This document shows positions 1 through 8,831 of a stretch of DNA of 64,000 nucleotides, in pieces. This stretch comes from CAZACZ01 sp964483695 (GTDB lineage: Bacteria > Deinococcota > Deinococci > Deinococcales > Trueperaceae), in contig CAZACZ010000005.1 in assembly GCA_964483695.1 (NCBI GenBank), positions 1 to 64,000 on the forward strand, given 5' to 3'. Below the pieces are notes generated by a model. It ran no database searches. It had not been told where the DNA came from and was given only the letters and a program-made list of their open reading frames with translations. The number at the start of each line of letters is the position of its first letter. Position 1 is the stretch's first letter. A program made the translations under genes and the position numbers.

Positions 1-276
1 GCGAGCAGGCGCCGCCGAACGCGGTGCGCTCCCCCCACCCCGACCACCCGGCCGTGGCAGCCTCGGCCCAACAGGCTCAAGGGGCACACCACGGCGCAGG
101 CTCGGCCGTTCGCGGCGGGGCCGCCCGCGCAATCCGGAGCGCATGCGTCAGGATTCATGCCGCAGCATCGCCCGCACGCCGGCCGAGGCACCAGGGACAT
201 CCGCCACGCCGCGGCACGAGATCGCGCCGCGACGGGGGTGCCCCGGCCGCGGCGCGGACGGATGGTGGGACGAGCG

Positions 277-1365
277 TCAGCGGTTGTCGGGCCTCGGGGT
301 CGCCTCGGTCGAGGCGGGAAGCACCGGCAGCTGCAGCGCGAAGGCGGGGATCTCGCCTTCGAGCGCCCCGTAGAACGCCACGATGGCGTCGAGGTCCTCG
401 GCGAACAGCTCGCGGCCCAACTGGACGCGCGCCATGATCTCGGTGGCGTCGCGTACGTTCCACACCGAACCGTCGTGGAAGTACGGGTAGGTGCGGGTGA
501 TGTTGCGCAGCGACGGGACCTTGAACACGTACAGGTCGGCTTCCTGGTGCGTCACCGCGAACCGGCCGACGTCCATCGGCATGGTGGGCGAGCTGATGGT
601 GACGAACTCGCGGGTGGCTTCCCAGTACGACTCCACCAGCCCGAAGCGCGCGTTGATCTTCCCGCCCAGGGCGGCGCCGCCGTGGCATCCGGCGCAACCG
701 TTCTGCACGAAGGCGTCGAGGCCGGCAAGTTCGGCTTCGGTGAGGGCCGTGACGTCGCCCTGCAGGAAGGCGTCGAAGCGCGACGGCGTGAGCAGCGTCC
801 GTTCGAAGGCGGCGATCGCGTCGGCGATGTTCTCGTACGTCAACGGCTCGGGCTCACCGGGGAAGGCGGCCGCGAAGCGTTCGACGTACTCGGGCATGGA
901 GGCGATGCGTTCGACGGCGAACTCCTGACCGGGGATGGCCATCTCGATCGGGTTCAGCACCGGGCCCTGCGCCTGCTCTTCGACGTCGGCGGCGCGGCCG
1001 TCCCAGAACTGCGTGGCGTGAAGCGCCGCGTTGAGCACCGTCGGCGAGTTGCGCGGCCCGACCGACCAATCGTGCCCCAGCGCCGTCGGGAGGTTGTCGA
1101 CGCCGTAGGTGGCGATGTTGTGGCAGCTGTTGCAGGAGATGAAGCCGCTGAGCGACAGGCGCGGCTCGTAGTAGAGCATCTTGCCGAGCTCGACCTTGGC
1201 GTCCGTGACGGGGTTGTCCGGGTTGTCCACCAGTTCCGGCAGCGGTGCGAACAGGCTCTGGGCGGTCTGCTGCAACGCTGCGGCTCGGTCCTGCGCGCCG
1301 GCCACGCCGACGAGGACCGCAAGGACGAGAACGGTGCAGACGAAGACGGACGTGAGCGACCTCAT
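277..1365 (-). CDS. Di-haem cytochrome c peroxidase / MauG-family protein
   Basis: This is a secreted di-haem c-type protein of the bacterial cytochrome c peroxidase/MauG family, which reduces peroxides or oxidises substrates outside the membrane using electrons from small cytochromes. The 362-residue product starts with a Sec signal peptide (residues 1-25, ending VAGAQ). It has two haem c motifs, CNSCH at 78-82 and CAGCH at 224-228, placed as in the two-domain family. Its length is close to the usual 320-380. The rest of the fold shows the expected GPRNSPTVLNA and FWDGRA segments after haem 1. It stands alone, with alcohol dehydrogenase upstream on the same strand 170 bases away. Family assignment is firm. 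Whether it is a true peroxidase or a MauG-like oxidase cannot be told from sequence. Confidence 0.93.
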   Translation of the reverse strand: MRSLTSVFVCTVLVLAVLVGVAGAQDRAAALQQTAQSLFAPLPELVDNPDNPVTDAKVELGKMLYYEPRLSLSGFISCNSCHNIATYGVDNLPTALGHDWSVGPRNSPTVLNAALHATQFWDGRAADVEEQAQGPVLNPIEMAIPGQEFAVERIASMPEYVERFAAAFPGEPEPLTYENIADAIAAFERTLLTPSRFDAFLQGDVTALTEAELAGLDAFVQNGCAGCHGGAALGGKINARFGLVESYWEATREFVTISSPTMPMDVGRFAVTHQEADLYVFKVPSLRNITRTYPYFHDGSVWNVRDATEIMARVQLGRELFAEDLDAIVAFYGALEGEIPAFALQLPVLPASTEATPRPDNR

Positions 1366-1538
1366 GGGAGTCCTCCCTCGGCCCGCGTCCAGGGTGCATC
1401 CTCACGCTAGCAACGCGCATCGCACGCGTCGCGGGCCATCCGTCCCTTGACGAACGTTCGCCGCGGGGCGTGGTCCTTCGCGGCGCGCTCGCCCGCTCGG
1501 ATCGTCGCGCATCGCGTCGCTCGTGGCCCGCGCCGCGG

Positions 1539-2573
1539 CTACGGATGCAGGATCGTGACCCCCAACGGCGCGAACCGCCCCATCGACGCCAGCACCTCGC
1601 CCGCGTCCGCCAGCGGCCTCCGCGCCCCGATCAGGCGCTCGAGCGGCATGGCGGTGGTGGCCACGAACGTCAGCATCTCCGGGTACCGTCGCGCCTGCAT
1701 CCCGTGGCTCCCGAGGATGCGCAGTTCGTGCTTGATGGCGAGCTCGAGCGGGACGCTGGGGCTGGCGTCGTCGCCCAGCAGGAGGCCGAGTTGCAGATGC
1801 CGACCGCGCTTGCGCAGCGAACGGATCCCTTGCCGCGCCGTCTCGGCGCTGCCCAGTGCGTCGACGGAGACGTGCGCGCCGCCGTCGGTCAGTGTTCGCG
1901 TGGCTTCCACCGGGTCGTGCTCGCGAGCGTCGACGGTGGCGTCTGCCCCGAGGGTGCGGGCCAGCGCGAGTCTGCCCGGCTCGATGTCGACGGCGATCAC
2001 CCGCGCTCCCATGCGCGCCGCGATGGCGACGCTCGACAGCCCCACGCCACCGCAACCGTAGACCACCACCGTCTCGCCGGGTCGGACGGCGGCGTGGGCG
2101 GTGAGGCCCGCGTAGGCGGTGGTGAAGCGGCATCCGAGGCTGGCAGCGCGGTCGAAGTCGAGCTCGTCGGGAAGCGGCACCAGGTTGACGTCGGCCCACG
2201 GCACCATCACCACCTCGGCGAAGCTGCCCCAACCGTCGAAGCCAGGTTGGTACTCGCGCCGGCACAGGTTCTGGTGCCCGGCATCGCACTCGGGGCAGGC
2301 GCCGCAGCCGCAACAGAACGGCGCCGTGACGCGTTCGCCGCCGCGGAAGCGCCGCACCTCGGCCCCGACGGCGCGCACCACGCCGGCGTACTCGTGCCCC
2401 GGGACGTGCGGGAACCGCACCGTGTCGTCGTGGCCCACCCAGGCGTGCCAGTCGCTGCGGCACACGCCGGTGGCGCGCACCTCCACCAGGGCACCGTGGG
2501 GCGGCAGATCGGGGTCGGCGGCGGTGGTCAGGTACGGGGTGCGGTTGGGAGCGTCGACGAGGATGGCGCGCAT
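1539..2573 (-). CDS. Zinc-dependent alcohol dehydrogenase (MDR family)
   Basis: This is a medium-chain NAD(P)-dependent alcohol dehydrogenase of 344 residues, cytoplasmic. The catalytic zinc ligands are visible as C38 (GVCRSD) and the GHE motif at 59-61. A structural zinc lobe follows with clustered cysteines at about 87-104 (CGCGACPEC ... C). The Rossmann glycine motif is GCGGVGLSS, followed by an acidic residue (AVDIE), which suggests NAD rather than NADP. I chose the internal ATG at 2573 over an upstream in-frame ATG at 2654 because the protein then starts like the family (MRAILVDAP). A TAGCAT hexamer also lies 5 bases upstream, fitting a leaderless start. The substrate is unknown. Confidence 0.93.
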   Translation of the reverse strand: MRAILVDAPNRTPYLTTAADPDLPPHGALVEVRATGVCRSDWHAWVGHDDTVRFPHVPGHEYAGVVRAVGAEVRRFRGGERVTAPFCCGCGACPECDAGHQNLCRREYQPGFDGWGSFAEVVMVPWADVNLVPLPDELDFDRAASLGCRFTTAYAGLTAHAAVRPGETVVVYGCGGVGLSSVAIAARMGARVIAVDIEPGRLALARTLGADATVDAREHDPVEATRTLTDGGAHVSVDALGSAETARQGIRSLRKRGRHLQLGLLLGDDASPSVPLELAIKHELRILGSHGMQARRYPEMLTFVATTAMPLERLIGARRPLADAGEVLASMGRFAPLGVTILHP

Positions 2574-2578
2574 GGCGC

Positions 2579-2584
2579 ATGCTA
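2579..2584 (-). promoter_or_regulatory. -10-like TAGCAT for leaderless alcohol dehydrogenase
   Basis: On the minus strand TAGCAT is followed by five bases and the ATG at 2573. No Shine-Dalgarno is present. The spacing would put the transcription start at or next to the start codon. Confidence 0.5.
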
Positions 2585-2695
2585 GCGCCGCCGCCACATC
2601 GGAGGGAACCGGGACACCCAACACTGGCGCGCTCCAGCGCCGGCGGAAAACCATCGGCGTAGCGGAGACCTTGGCCGCTTGAGGAGGGCGTGTCG

Positions 2696-3322
2696 ATGCG
2701 GGCCATGGTGGTGTACGAGTCGATGTACGGCAACACCCACAAGGTTGCCCAGGCCTTGGCGGCGGGTCTGGCGCGGTTCATGTCGGTCGACCTGGTGGAG
2801 GTCGGCTCGGCGCCGGCCACGCTCCCCGTCGACCTGGACCTGTTGTTGGTGGGCGGACCCACGCATCGCTTCGGCCTGAGCCGCGTCAGCAGCCGCGCCG
2901 ACGCGGTGACGTGGGCGCGCAACGGCAGCATCGAGCCTCCGCCCGAAGCGGTGGCGGAGGCTAGGCGCCTCGGCCTGCGCGATTGGTTCCGGACCCTCGC
3001 CGCCAAGCCGCAGCGCAGGACGCCATCGGTCGCGTTCGGCACGCAACTCGCGCACCCCCGTTGGCTGGCGCGCATGGGCACCGCGGCCGACGCCATCGAG
3101 CACCGGCTGCTGTGGCTGGGCATGCCGCTGGCGGCTCCCTTGCAGCAGTTCTACGTCGACGGCCTGGTCGGGCCGCTTGTAGCCGGCGAGGAGGAGCGCG
3201 CCACGGCGTGGGCGGCGAACCTGGCGGCCGAGATCACCGGCCGCAGCTCGGACGTGCTGCAGCGCCTCGCTCGGGAGCACGAGCGCATCCTCGATTGGCA
3301 GCGGCGCAGCAGCGGCGGTTGA
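2696..3322 (+). CDS. Flavodoxin-like domain protein
   Basis: The N-terminus (MRAMVVYESMYGNTHKVAQA) is the FMN phosphate-binding loop of flavodoxins (S/T-x-Y-G-N-T). It is followed by a LLLVGGPTHRFG strand-loop that would cover the flavin ring. At 208 residues it is longer than a plain flavodoxin. The C-terminal part (about 130-208) is helical and has no motif I recognise. I prefer ATG 2696 over GTG 2690 because GAGGAGG at 2681-2687 is 8 bases from the ATG but only 2 from the GTG. It is transcribed divergently from the alcohol dehydrogenase. The redox partner is unknown. Confidence 0.8.
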   Translation: MRAMVVYESMYGNTHKVAQALAAGLARFMSVDLVEVGSAPATLPVDLDLLLVGGPTHRFGLSRVSSRADAVTWARNGSIEPPPEAVAEARRLGLRDWFRTLAAKPQRRTPSVAFGTQLAHPRWLARMGTAADAIEHRLLWLGMPLAAPLQQFYVDGLVGPLVAGEEERATAWAANLAAEITGRSSDVLQRLAREHERILDWQRRSSGG

Positions 3323-3376
3323 CGTGCGCTACCCGGTGAAGCGCCCCCGGGGTGCTTCCCGATGCGCCGGTTCGTC

Positions 3377-3943
3377 TCAGACGCGCCCGGGCAGCACCCG
3401 CACCATGTGCACCTCGTCGACCGGCTCCCCGTCGACGACCAGGGCGTGCCGTTCGTGGCCGAACGCTTCGAACCCGAACGACTCGTACAAGCGCAGCGCC
3501 GGCACGTTGTCGGCGGCCACCGCGAGGTTCACCTGGCGAACCCCGGGCATGCCCGAGGCGTGTTCGAGCAGGCGACGCACCAGCGCGTCGGCCAGGCCGC
3601 GGCCGCGCGCAGAAGGCGTCACGTACATGCCCCACAGCAGCGCCTTGTGGCGTTCCTTGGCGTACTCGAGCCGGTAGAGCCCCACGGTGCCCACGAGGTG
3701 GCCCCCGCGGAACGCACCGAGCACCACCTGGTCCGGGCCTGGCGCGATCCGCGACGCGGTGGCTTCGAGGGTGCGCCGCTCCGCCTCCTCGGGGCTGCTC
3801 CCGAACGCCCTCGGGCTGTCGCGCAGGCCCTCCAACCGCAGCGCGTGGTACGCGCTCGCGTCGTCCCGGGTGAGCGGACGGATGGTGACGGCGTCGTACG
3901 GCGTCGCCGGGGTGGCGGCTTCGTGCGGTTCATCGCTAGGCAT
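3377..3943 (-). CDS. GNAT family N-acetyltransferase
   Basis: This 188-residue protein has the GNAT fold signatures: IRPLTRDDASAYHALR at the N-terminus, an acetyl-CoA-binding loop (VTPSARGRGLADALVRRL) at about residues 108-125, and a C-terminal NVPALRLYESFGFEAFG segment. The family transfers acetyl groups to amines on small molecules or proteins. The substrate is not predictable. An AGGAAGGGGA purine run lies just upstream of the ATG. The gene sits head-to-tail with the TRIC gene, 12 bases upstream, so they may be co-transcribed. Confidence 0.9.
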   Translation of the reverse strand: MPSDEPHEAATPATPYDAVTIRPLTRDDASAYHALRLEGLRDSPRAFGSSPEEAERRTLEATASRIAPGPDQVVLGAFRGGHLVGTVGLYRLEYAKERHKALLWGMYVTPSARGRGLADALVRRLLEHASGMPGVRQVNLAVAADNVPALRLYESFGFEAFGHERHALVVDGEPVDEVHMVRVLPGRV

Positions 3944-3955
3944 GGCGTCCCCTTC

Positions 3956-4561
3956 CTAGGTTCGCGGCACCGGGAGGTTCAGCCGCAGCAGCCTACTCCC
4001 GACACGGACCACGACCACCACGGCCGCGCCGGCGAGGAGCGCCACACCGTCGCCGAGAGGCTGCAGCAGGAAGGTCGCGAGGGCCCCGGCTGCCGCGGCC
4101 GAGGCGTAGAAGTCCCCGGCTCGGTAGAAGATGCCCGGCACCTTGCCGGTGAGCACGTCGCGCAGCACGCCGCCGCCCACGCCACTGACGGCCCCGGCGA
4201 AGACCGTGCCCCACATCCCCATGCCGTACGCCATGCCGCGCTCGGCGCCGAGCGCCGCGAAGATCGCCAAGCCGAGCGTGTCGAGGACGTAGAGCAGGCG
4301 GCTCTCGAGCCGCAGCCAGCGGTGCACCACGAACACGACCAGCGCCGTGGCCGCCACCATCCACAAGAGCGGTTCGTTGGTGAACGACGCAGGCGGCAAC
4401 GCTCCCACGATGACGTCGCGGATCGATCCGCCGCCGATGGCGGTGACCGCCGCCAGCACCAGCACGCCGACCATGTCGAACTTCGCGCGCACCGCGACCA
4501 ACGCGCCGGTGGCGGCGAACGTCAAGGTGCCGAGCCAGACCAGGATGGCCACGATGTCCAC
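3956..4561 (-). CDS. TRIC-type (YicG/UPF0126) membrane channel protein
   Basis: This 201-residue integral membrane protein is made of the duplicated three-helix UPF0126 unit. Each half carries the conserved glycine-rich kink and arginine motif, GGGSIRDVIVG in the first and GGGVLRDVLTGKVPGIF in the second. Prokaryotic TRIC homologues are potassium or glycine channels. The longer frame from 4672 would add a low-complexity leader and overlap the next gene. I chose GTG 4561 because the protein then begins at the first helix (VDIVAILVW) and TATGCT lies 6 bases upstream. The transported solute is uncertain. Confidence 0.9.
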   Translation of the reverse strand: MDIVAILVWLGTLTFAATGALVAVRAKFDMVGVLVLAAVTAIGGGSIRDVIVGALPPASFTNEPLLWMVAATALVVFVVHRWLRLESRLLYVLDTLGLAIFAALGAERGMAYGMGMWGTVFAGAVSGVGGGVLRDVLTGKVPGIFYRAGDFYASAAAAGALATFLLQPLGDGVALLAGAAVVVVVRVGSRLLRLNLPVPRT

Positions 4562-4567
4562 GCGAGG

Positions 4568-4573
4568 AGCATA
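4568..4573 (-). promoter_or_regulatory. -10-like TATGCT for leaderless TRIC gene
   Basis: On the minus strand TATGCT plus six bases leads directly into the GTG at 4561. It is the same arrangement as at several other starts in this window. Confidence 0.45.
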
Positions 4574-4661
4574 CGGTGCGCGCCCGCCCCGCGTTCCAGG
4601 GGTCCGGGGAGCGGCCGGCGCGTAGGGAAGCGGCGTCGTAGCATCGCCGCGGAGGCAACCG

Positions 4662-5528
4662 ATGCGTCTCACCAGCTACCGCACCCCGCTCGGCCCGGCC
4701 GCGGCCGTCGTCACCTCGGCGGGCGCCGTTCCGGTGCACCAGATCAACGCTCGCTTCGGCGCCGCCTGGCCCACCTCGGTCGAGGAGCTCGTCCGTCAGG
4801 AGCGCCTGTTCGAGCTGAAGGCGTGGCTCGCCGGCGCCCCGGAGCAGGTGGCAGGCATGCCGGTGCTGGCGCAGGGTGCCGCGCCGGCCCCGCTGCTGCT
4901 GCGGCCGCCGAAGATCCTCGGCGTGGGGCTCAACTACCTCGAGCACGCCGGCGACTTGGGCGAGAAGCGACCGGAGGAGCCGGCCACCTTCATGAAGCCG
5001 GCCACCACCATCATCGGCGCCGGCGACACCGTGCCCATCCCCCGCCAAAGCGAACGCACCACCGGCGAAGGGGAGTTGGGCGTGATCATCGGCCAGCACT
5101 GTCGTGACGTGGACGAGGCGGACGCGGCCGCCGTGGTGGCGGGCTTCACCACCATCGTCGACATGACCGCCGAGGACATCCTCCAGCGCAACCCACGCTT
5201 CCTGACGCGTGCGAAGAGCTTCGACGGCTTCCTGGCGCTCGGCCCGGACCTGGTGAGCGTCGACGAGGTCGACGACCTTCCCGGCCTCACCGTCACGACG
5301 CTGCACGGGGGCGAAGCGGCGCGGCAGAACGTCGTGGCGAACATGATGTTCTCGCCCTGGACCTTGGTGGCGTTCTTCTCGCAGATCATGCCACTCGAGC
5401 CGGGCGACGTCATCTCCACCGGCACGCCGGGCGCGGTGGTGTTGCAGCACGGCGACACGGTCGGGTGCGCCATCCCCGGCGTCGGTCGCATCGAGTGCCC
5501 GGTGATCGACCGCAAGGTGGTCGGCTAG
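4662..5528 (+). CDS. Fumarylacetoacetate hydrolase family protein
   Basis: This 288-residue soluble enzyme belongs to the FAH superfamily, which includes acylpyruvate hydrolases, 2-keto-4-pentenoate hydratase-like enzymes and ureidoglycolate lyase. The core begins with PKILGVGLNYLEHAG and ATFMKPATTIIG. The metal-binding glutamate motif is GEGELGVIIG, with an acidic ligand in VDMTAEDI. The C-terminal MPLEPGDVISTGTPGAV segment is standard. A Shine-Dalgarno GGAGG at 4651-4655 is 6 bases from the ATG, and a TAGCAT -10-like element sits at 4639-4644. It probably hydrolyses a diketo acid from aromatic or sugar-acid breakdown. The exact substrate cannot be assigned. Confidence 0.93.
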   Translation: MRLTSYRTPLGPAAAVVTSAGAVPVHQINARFGAAWPTSVEELVRQERLFELKAWLAGAPEQVAGMPVLAQGAAPAPLLLRPPKILGVGLNYLEHAGDLGEKRPEEPATFMKPATTIIGAGDTVPIPRQSERTTGEGELGVIIGQHCRDVDEADAAAVVAGFTTIVDMTAEDILQRNPRFLTRAKSFDGFLALGPDLVSVDEVDDLPGLTVTTLHGGEAARQNVVANMMFSPWTLVAFFSQIMPLEPGDVISTGTPGAVVLQHGDTVGCAIPGVGRIECPVIDRKVVG

Positions 5529-5584
5529 GGGGAGCGTAGCCGCGGTGTGCCTCGCGGCGCGGCGGGCGCGGTTCGGTCATCTGC

Positions 5585-5590
5585 GACAAT
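5585..5590 (+). promoter_or_regulatory. -10-like GACAAT upstream of PH-like protein
   Basis: GACAAT is followed by nine bases and ATG 5600 with no Shine-Dalgarno between them. It is a weaker match to TANNNT than the others. Confidence 0.3.
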
Positions 5591-5599
5591 GGCGGCGTC

Positions 5600-6100
5600 A
5601 TGGCGCGCACCCCGAGCTACGTCGAACGCGTCCCGTCGACCGGCATCTTCGCCATCCTGCTCACGGTGGCGGCCTTGACGGGCGGCGCGGCGTTGGCCCA
5701 GGCGTGGATCGGACCGTTGGGATCGGACCCCGCGCCGACGTGGTTCTACGCGGGGTTCTCGGCGCTGTTCGCGGGGCTGGCGGCGACGTTCCGCCGGGTC
5801 GACGTGCGGCTCGATCGCCACGGCATCGAGGTGGCGTACGGCATCGTGCGGCGCCGCTTGGCCTGGCGTGACGTCGACGCGGTGGAGCGCGACGACCGAC
5901 CGGCGTTCTACGGCTACGGCGTGCGCTTCGGGCGCTCGCGCGGGCGCTGGGTGTGGGTGATCAACGTCATCGGCGCGCCCTGCGTGGCGGTGCTCACCCG
6001 TCGGCACGGTCCGGCGTCGCTGGTCTTCTCGACGCGGCGGCCGGACGAGGTCGTTGCCGTCGCCCGGCAGTACCTCGCGCAGCGCACCCGGCGGACCTGA
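5600..6100 (+). CDS. Small membrane protein with PH-like C-terminal region
   Basis: The 166-residue product has two hydrophobic segments (about residues 15-35 and 47-63). These are followed by a soluble beta-rich part starting VDVRLDRHGIEVAYGIVRRRLAW, which resembles the bacterial PH/YdbS-like domain with its repeated strands and a conserved W. No catalytic motif is seen. GACAAT lies 9 bases upstream of the ATG, so a leaderless transcript is likely. It appears to be monocistronic. Function unknown. Confidence 0.75.
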   Translation: MARTPSYVERVPSTGIFAILLTVAALTGGAALAQAWIGPLGSDPAPTWFYAGFSALFAGLAATFRRVDVRLDRHGIEVAYGIVRRRLAWRDVDAVERDDRPAFYGYGVRFGRSRGRWVWVINVIGAPCVAVLTRRHGPASLVFSTRRPDEVVAVARQYLAQRTRRT

Positions 6101-6332
6101 GCGCTCGAGCCGCGGTAGGCGGCGAGGCTCGGGCGATGCCGGCCATCCCCTCGTGGTGCACGCACCGTACTCGCGAGGCGCGCTCTCGTCTTGACGCGCT
6201 CGCCGCGATGGACGATGCTACGTCGCTGCGACGCGACCGAACCGGTTGCTGCGCGGCCCCTTCGCTCATCATGTGCCGTTTCGCCGGTCGGGCGCGCGTG
6301 CGTCCTCGCCCGTCCGCGCACCAGGAGGAACC

Positions 6333-7658
6333 ATGGCAGGTGTGCTGAGAACCGTTCTGCTCGCATCGCTCCTTGCCGGCGCAGCGTCGGCGTCTGCGCC
6401 GTTCTTCCTACCCACCGGCGCGGAGGTCTACAACACCCACGCCCCGCGGGTGGAGATGGACGCCGCCGGCGGCGTCCACCTCGCGTACCCGGCGTACGTG
6501 CCGGCTGACGCCTTCTACGCCTATTGCCCCGGTCCGTGCGACGACCCCGAGGACTTCTCGGTGGTGGTGTTCCCCACCGGCGGCGCCGGCACGGTGCACA
6601 ACGTCATGCTGGCGCTCGACGCGAACGGCGCGCCGCACGTGCTGATCGCCACCGGCACCACCGTCATGTACGCCAGTTGCTCCGGCGACTGCCGCCGCCA
6701 GGACGCTTGGCGCCTCACCACCGTCCTCGATCACGGCGGCGAGCGTGAGGTGACGGGCGAAGCCTTCGCACTCGACCCCGCCGGCCGGCCCCGCTTCGTC
6801 ATGCACGCGTACCGCGCCATGTTCGGCATCGGCGCCCCCGAGCCGGGCACCTTCCTGGTGTCGTGCGATGGCGGGTGCCATGGCCCATCGCGCTGGAGCG
6901 TGGCCAGGATCAGCGATCAGATCTGGCAGGAGAACACCTTGCGCTACGACGCGAACGGCGTGGCGCACCTCGCCACCGTCGCAACCACCGACGACGGCGA
7001 CCTCGTGGCCTACCTGCGTTGCGAGAGCGACTGCGCCAACGAAGAGGTCGACAACTGGCCCGGCGTCGGTCTGGCGTACGGCTACTCCGACCGCTGGGTG
7101 GAGGAGATCGATCCCGCGGTGTCGCTCGCGCTCACGCCCGACGGACGACCGCGCCTGGTGTTTCTCGGAAGCGGGGACGGAGGCCGGTTCTTGGCCTACT
7201 TCGCCTGCGATCACGACTGCGCTGCTGCCGGCGGCGCCGCCTGGGTGGGCAACTACTTGCTCGACGGCGACATCGGCGACGGTCTCGACCTGGCGCTCGA
7301 CGCCGCCGGTCGGCCGCGCATCGCCTACACCTACGACGGGCACATCTTCCTGCTGCACTGCGAAGGCGACTGCCTGGCCGACGAGGACGCCGACTGGGGG
7401 ATCGCCAAGGTCGAGATGGGAAGCGACATGCCGCCGGACCTGATCATCCCGTACGCCGACTGCAACGTCGCGGCGTGGTTCCTGCGGCAACCGTCGCTGG
7501 CCATCGGCAGCGATGGCCTGCCGCGCGTGGCGTACCGCGCCGAGGACATCAGCGGCGGCGGCAGCCTCTACACCCCGCCCGACCGGCCGCGTTGCCTGGC
7601 CGGGGCCGACATGACGCTCGACCGGTTCGTGGCGCTCACCGGGTACGCTGGCGAGTAG
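6333..7658 (+). CDS. Secreted propeller-like protein with six Cys-x3-Cys repeats
   Basis: This is a 441-residue exported protein with a signal peptide (MAGVLRTVLLASLLAGAASA). The body repeats a unit containing D-A/P-x-G-x-P/A-R/H followed by strands, as in BNR/sialidase-like beta-propellers. In each of six units there is a C-x3-C pair: CPGPC (65), CSGDC (116), CDGGC (178), CESDC (230), CDHDC (292) and CEGDC (343). The spacings are 51, 62, 52, 62 and 51 residues. Most pairs are followed about 8-11 residues later by an aromatic residue. ATG 6333 was chosen because AGGAGG at 6323-6328 precedes it and the signal peptide starts there. An aldo/keto reductase follows 13 bases later. I know no named family with these pairs. 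Function unknown. Confidence 0.85.
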   Translation: MAGVLRTVLLASLLAGAASASAPFFLPTGAEVYNTHAPRVEMDAAGGVHLAYPAYVPADAFYAYCPGPCDDPEDFSVVVFPTGGAGTVHNVMLALDANGAPHVLIATGTTVMYASCSGDCRRQDAWRLTTVLDHGGEREVTGEAFALDPAGRPRFVMHAYRAMFGIGAPEPGTFLVSCDGGCHGPSRWSVARISDQIWQENTLRYDANGVAHLATVATTDDGDLVAYLRCESDCANEEVDNWPGVGLAYGYSDRWVEEIDPAVSLALTPDGRPRLVFLGSGDGGRFLAYFACDHDCAAAGGAAWVGNYLLDGDIGDGLDLALDAAGRPRIAYTYDGHIFLLHCEGDCLADEDADWGIAKVEMGSDMPPDLIIPYADCNVAAWFLRQPSLAIGSDGLPRVAYRAEDISGGGSLYTPPDRPRCLAGADMTLDRFVALTGYAGE

Positions 7659-7671
7659 CTGGAGGGTCGCG

Positions 7672-8529
7672 ATGGAGTACCTACCGTTCGGTCGAACCGG
7701 GCACGTGAGCAGCCGCGCCATCTTCGGCGCGTTCGCCCTGGGCCGCGTCCCCCAAGGGGAAGCCGATCGGCTGGTGGAGACCGCGATCGCCCATGGCATC
7801 AACCACATCGACGTCGCCGCCACCTACGACGACGCGGAACTGCGTCTGGGACCGTGGATGGAACGCGAACGCGGGCGCTTCTTCCTCGCGACCAAGACCT
7901 GGGAGCGCGAGGCCGGCGCGGCCGGCGACGACATCCGCCGCTCGCTCGAGCGCATGCGCACCGACCACGTCGACCTGATCCAGCTGCACAACCTCGCCGA
8001 CCCCGCCGAGTGGGAGGTCGCGATGGGTCCGGGCGGGGCGTTGGAGGCGTGCCTCGCGGCGCGGGAGGAAGGGCTGGTGCGCTTCATCGGTGTCACTGGC
8101 CACGGTCTCGGGGTCGCGGCCATGCACCTTCGCAGCCTCGAAGCGTTCGACTTCGACAGCGTGCTGTTCCCGTTCAGCTACATCCTGATGAAGGACCCCG
8201 GCTACGCCGCCGACGTGCGGCGCTTGATGGCCACCTGCCGCGAGCGCCGGATCGCGATGCAGACCATCAAGGCCGTCACCAAAGGACCGTGGCGGGTGCG
8301 CACGCCGGAGCAACCCACCTGGTACGAGCCGCTGACGCGGCAAGAGGACATCGACGCCGCCACGCACTGGGTCCTGGCCGAACCGGACGTGTTCCTGAAC
8401 ACCGTCGGCGACCCGGCGTTGGTCCCGCTGGCGCTCGACGCGGTGGAGCGCTTCGAGGTCAAGCCCAGCGACGAGCGCATGGAGCAGCTGCTGGCGCGGG
8501 CCGACATGCGCCCGCTGTTCACCGCCTGA
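7672..8529 (+). CDS. Aldo/keto reductase
   Basis: This 285-residue NADPH-dependent carbonyl reductase-type TIM barrel begins MEYLPFGRTGHVSSRAIFG. The expected catalytic tetrad is visible: D and Y in HIDVAATYDDAE, K in FLATKTWER, and H in DLIQLHNLAD. A GGAGGG Shine-Dalgarno precedes the ATG. The gene begins 13 bases after the Cys-pair repeat protein, so co-transcription is likely. The C-terminal part is shorter and less conserved than in classical AKRs, as in the YgjR/oxidoreductase-like subgroup. Substrate unknown. Confidence 0.92.
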   Translation: MEYLPFGRTGHVSSRAIFGAFALGRVPQGEADRLVETAIAHGINHIDVAATYDDAELRLGPWMERERGRFFLATKTWEREAGAAGDDIRRSLERMRTDHVDLIQLHNLADPAEWEVAMGPGGALEACLAAREEGLVRFIGVTGHGLGVAAMHLRSLEAFDFDSVLFPFSYILMKDPGYAADVRRLMATCRERRIAMQTIKAVTKGPWRVRTPEQPTWYEPLTRQEDIDAATHWVLAEPDVFLNTVGDPALVPLALDAVERFEVKPSDERMEQLLARADMRPLFTA

Positions 8530-8618
8530 GGCGGGTTCGGCCGCCGCCAACCGCCTGACGTGGGGTCGGCCGTCGCCCACCGCCTGACGCCGGTTCGGCC
8601 GCCGCCTACCGCCTGACG
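8522..8618. repeat. 29-bp tandem repeat over the reductase stop codon
   Basis: Three units of 29 bp begin at 8522, 8551 and 8580, with a partial fourth at 8609. Each starts CCGCCTGA and carries GGTTCGGCCG or a close variant. The first unit contains the stop codon of the reductase. Within it CCGCC-TGA-GGCGG can form a small hairpin. The 8530-8831 stretch holds no other gene. It has this array and, at about 8737-8742, a TACCTT -10-like element. Confidence 0.85.
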
Positions 8619-8831
8619 TACGACCATCTGCGTCCACGGCCGAGCGGCCCGAGCGAACGCCTCCCAGCCGCGGGCGCCCAACGATGGACCCAGGCCTCAT
8701 CCGTTCGGCCGATGCCCCGCCAGGGCGTTCCCGCCTACCTTGGACGCAACGGGCCAGGTGACCGAGCGAGGTCGCCGACCGCGCTGCTCACGGAGCGCGA
8801 GCGCTCGCGCACGGCCCACGGGAGGCAGGAC

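Noticed and set aside
1..276. Possible gene end at the left edge of the window
   Set aside because: Open frames there are short and Arg/Ala-rich, with no start signal or recognisable protein. I see nothing in this stretch.
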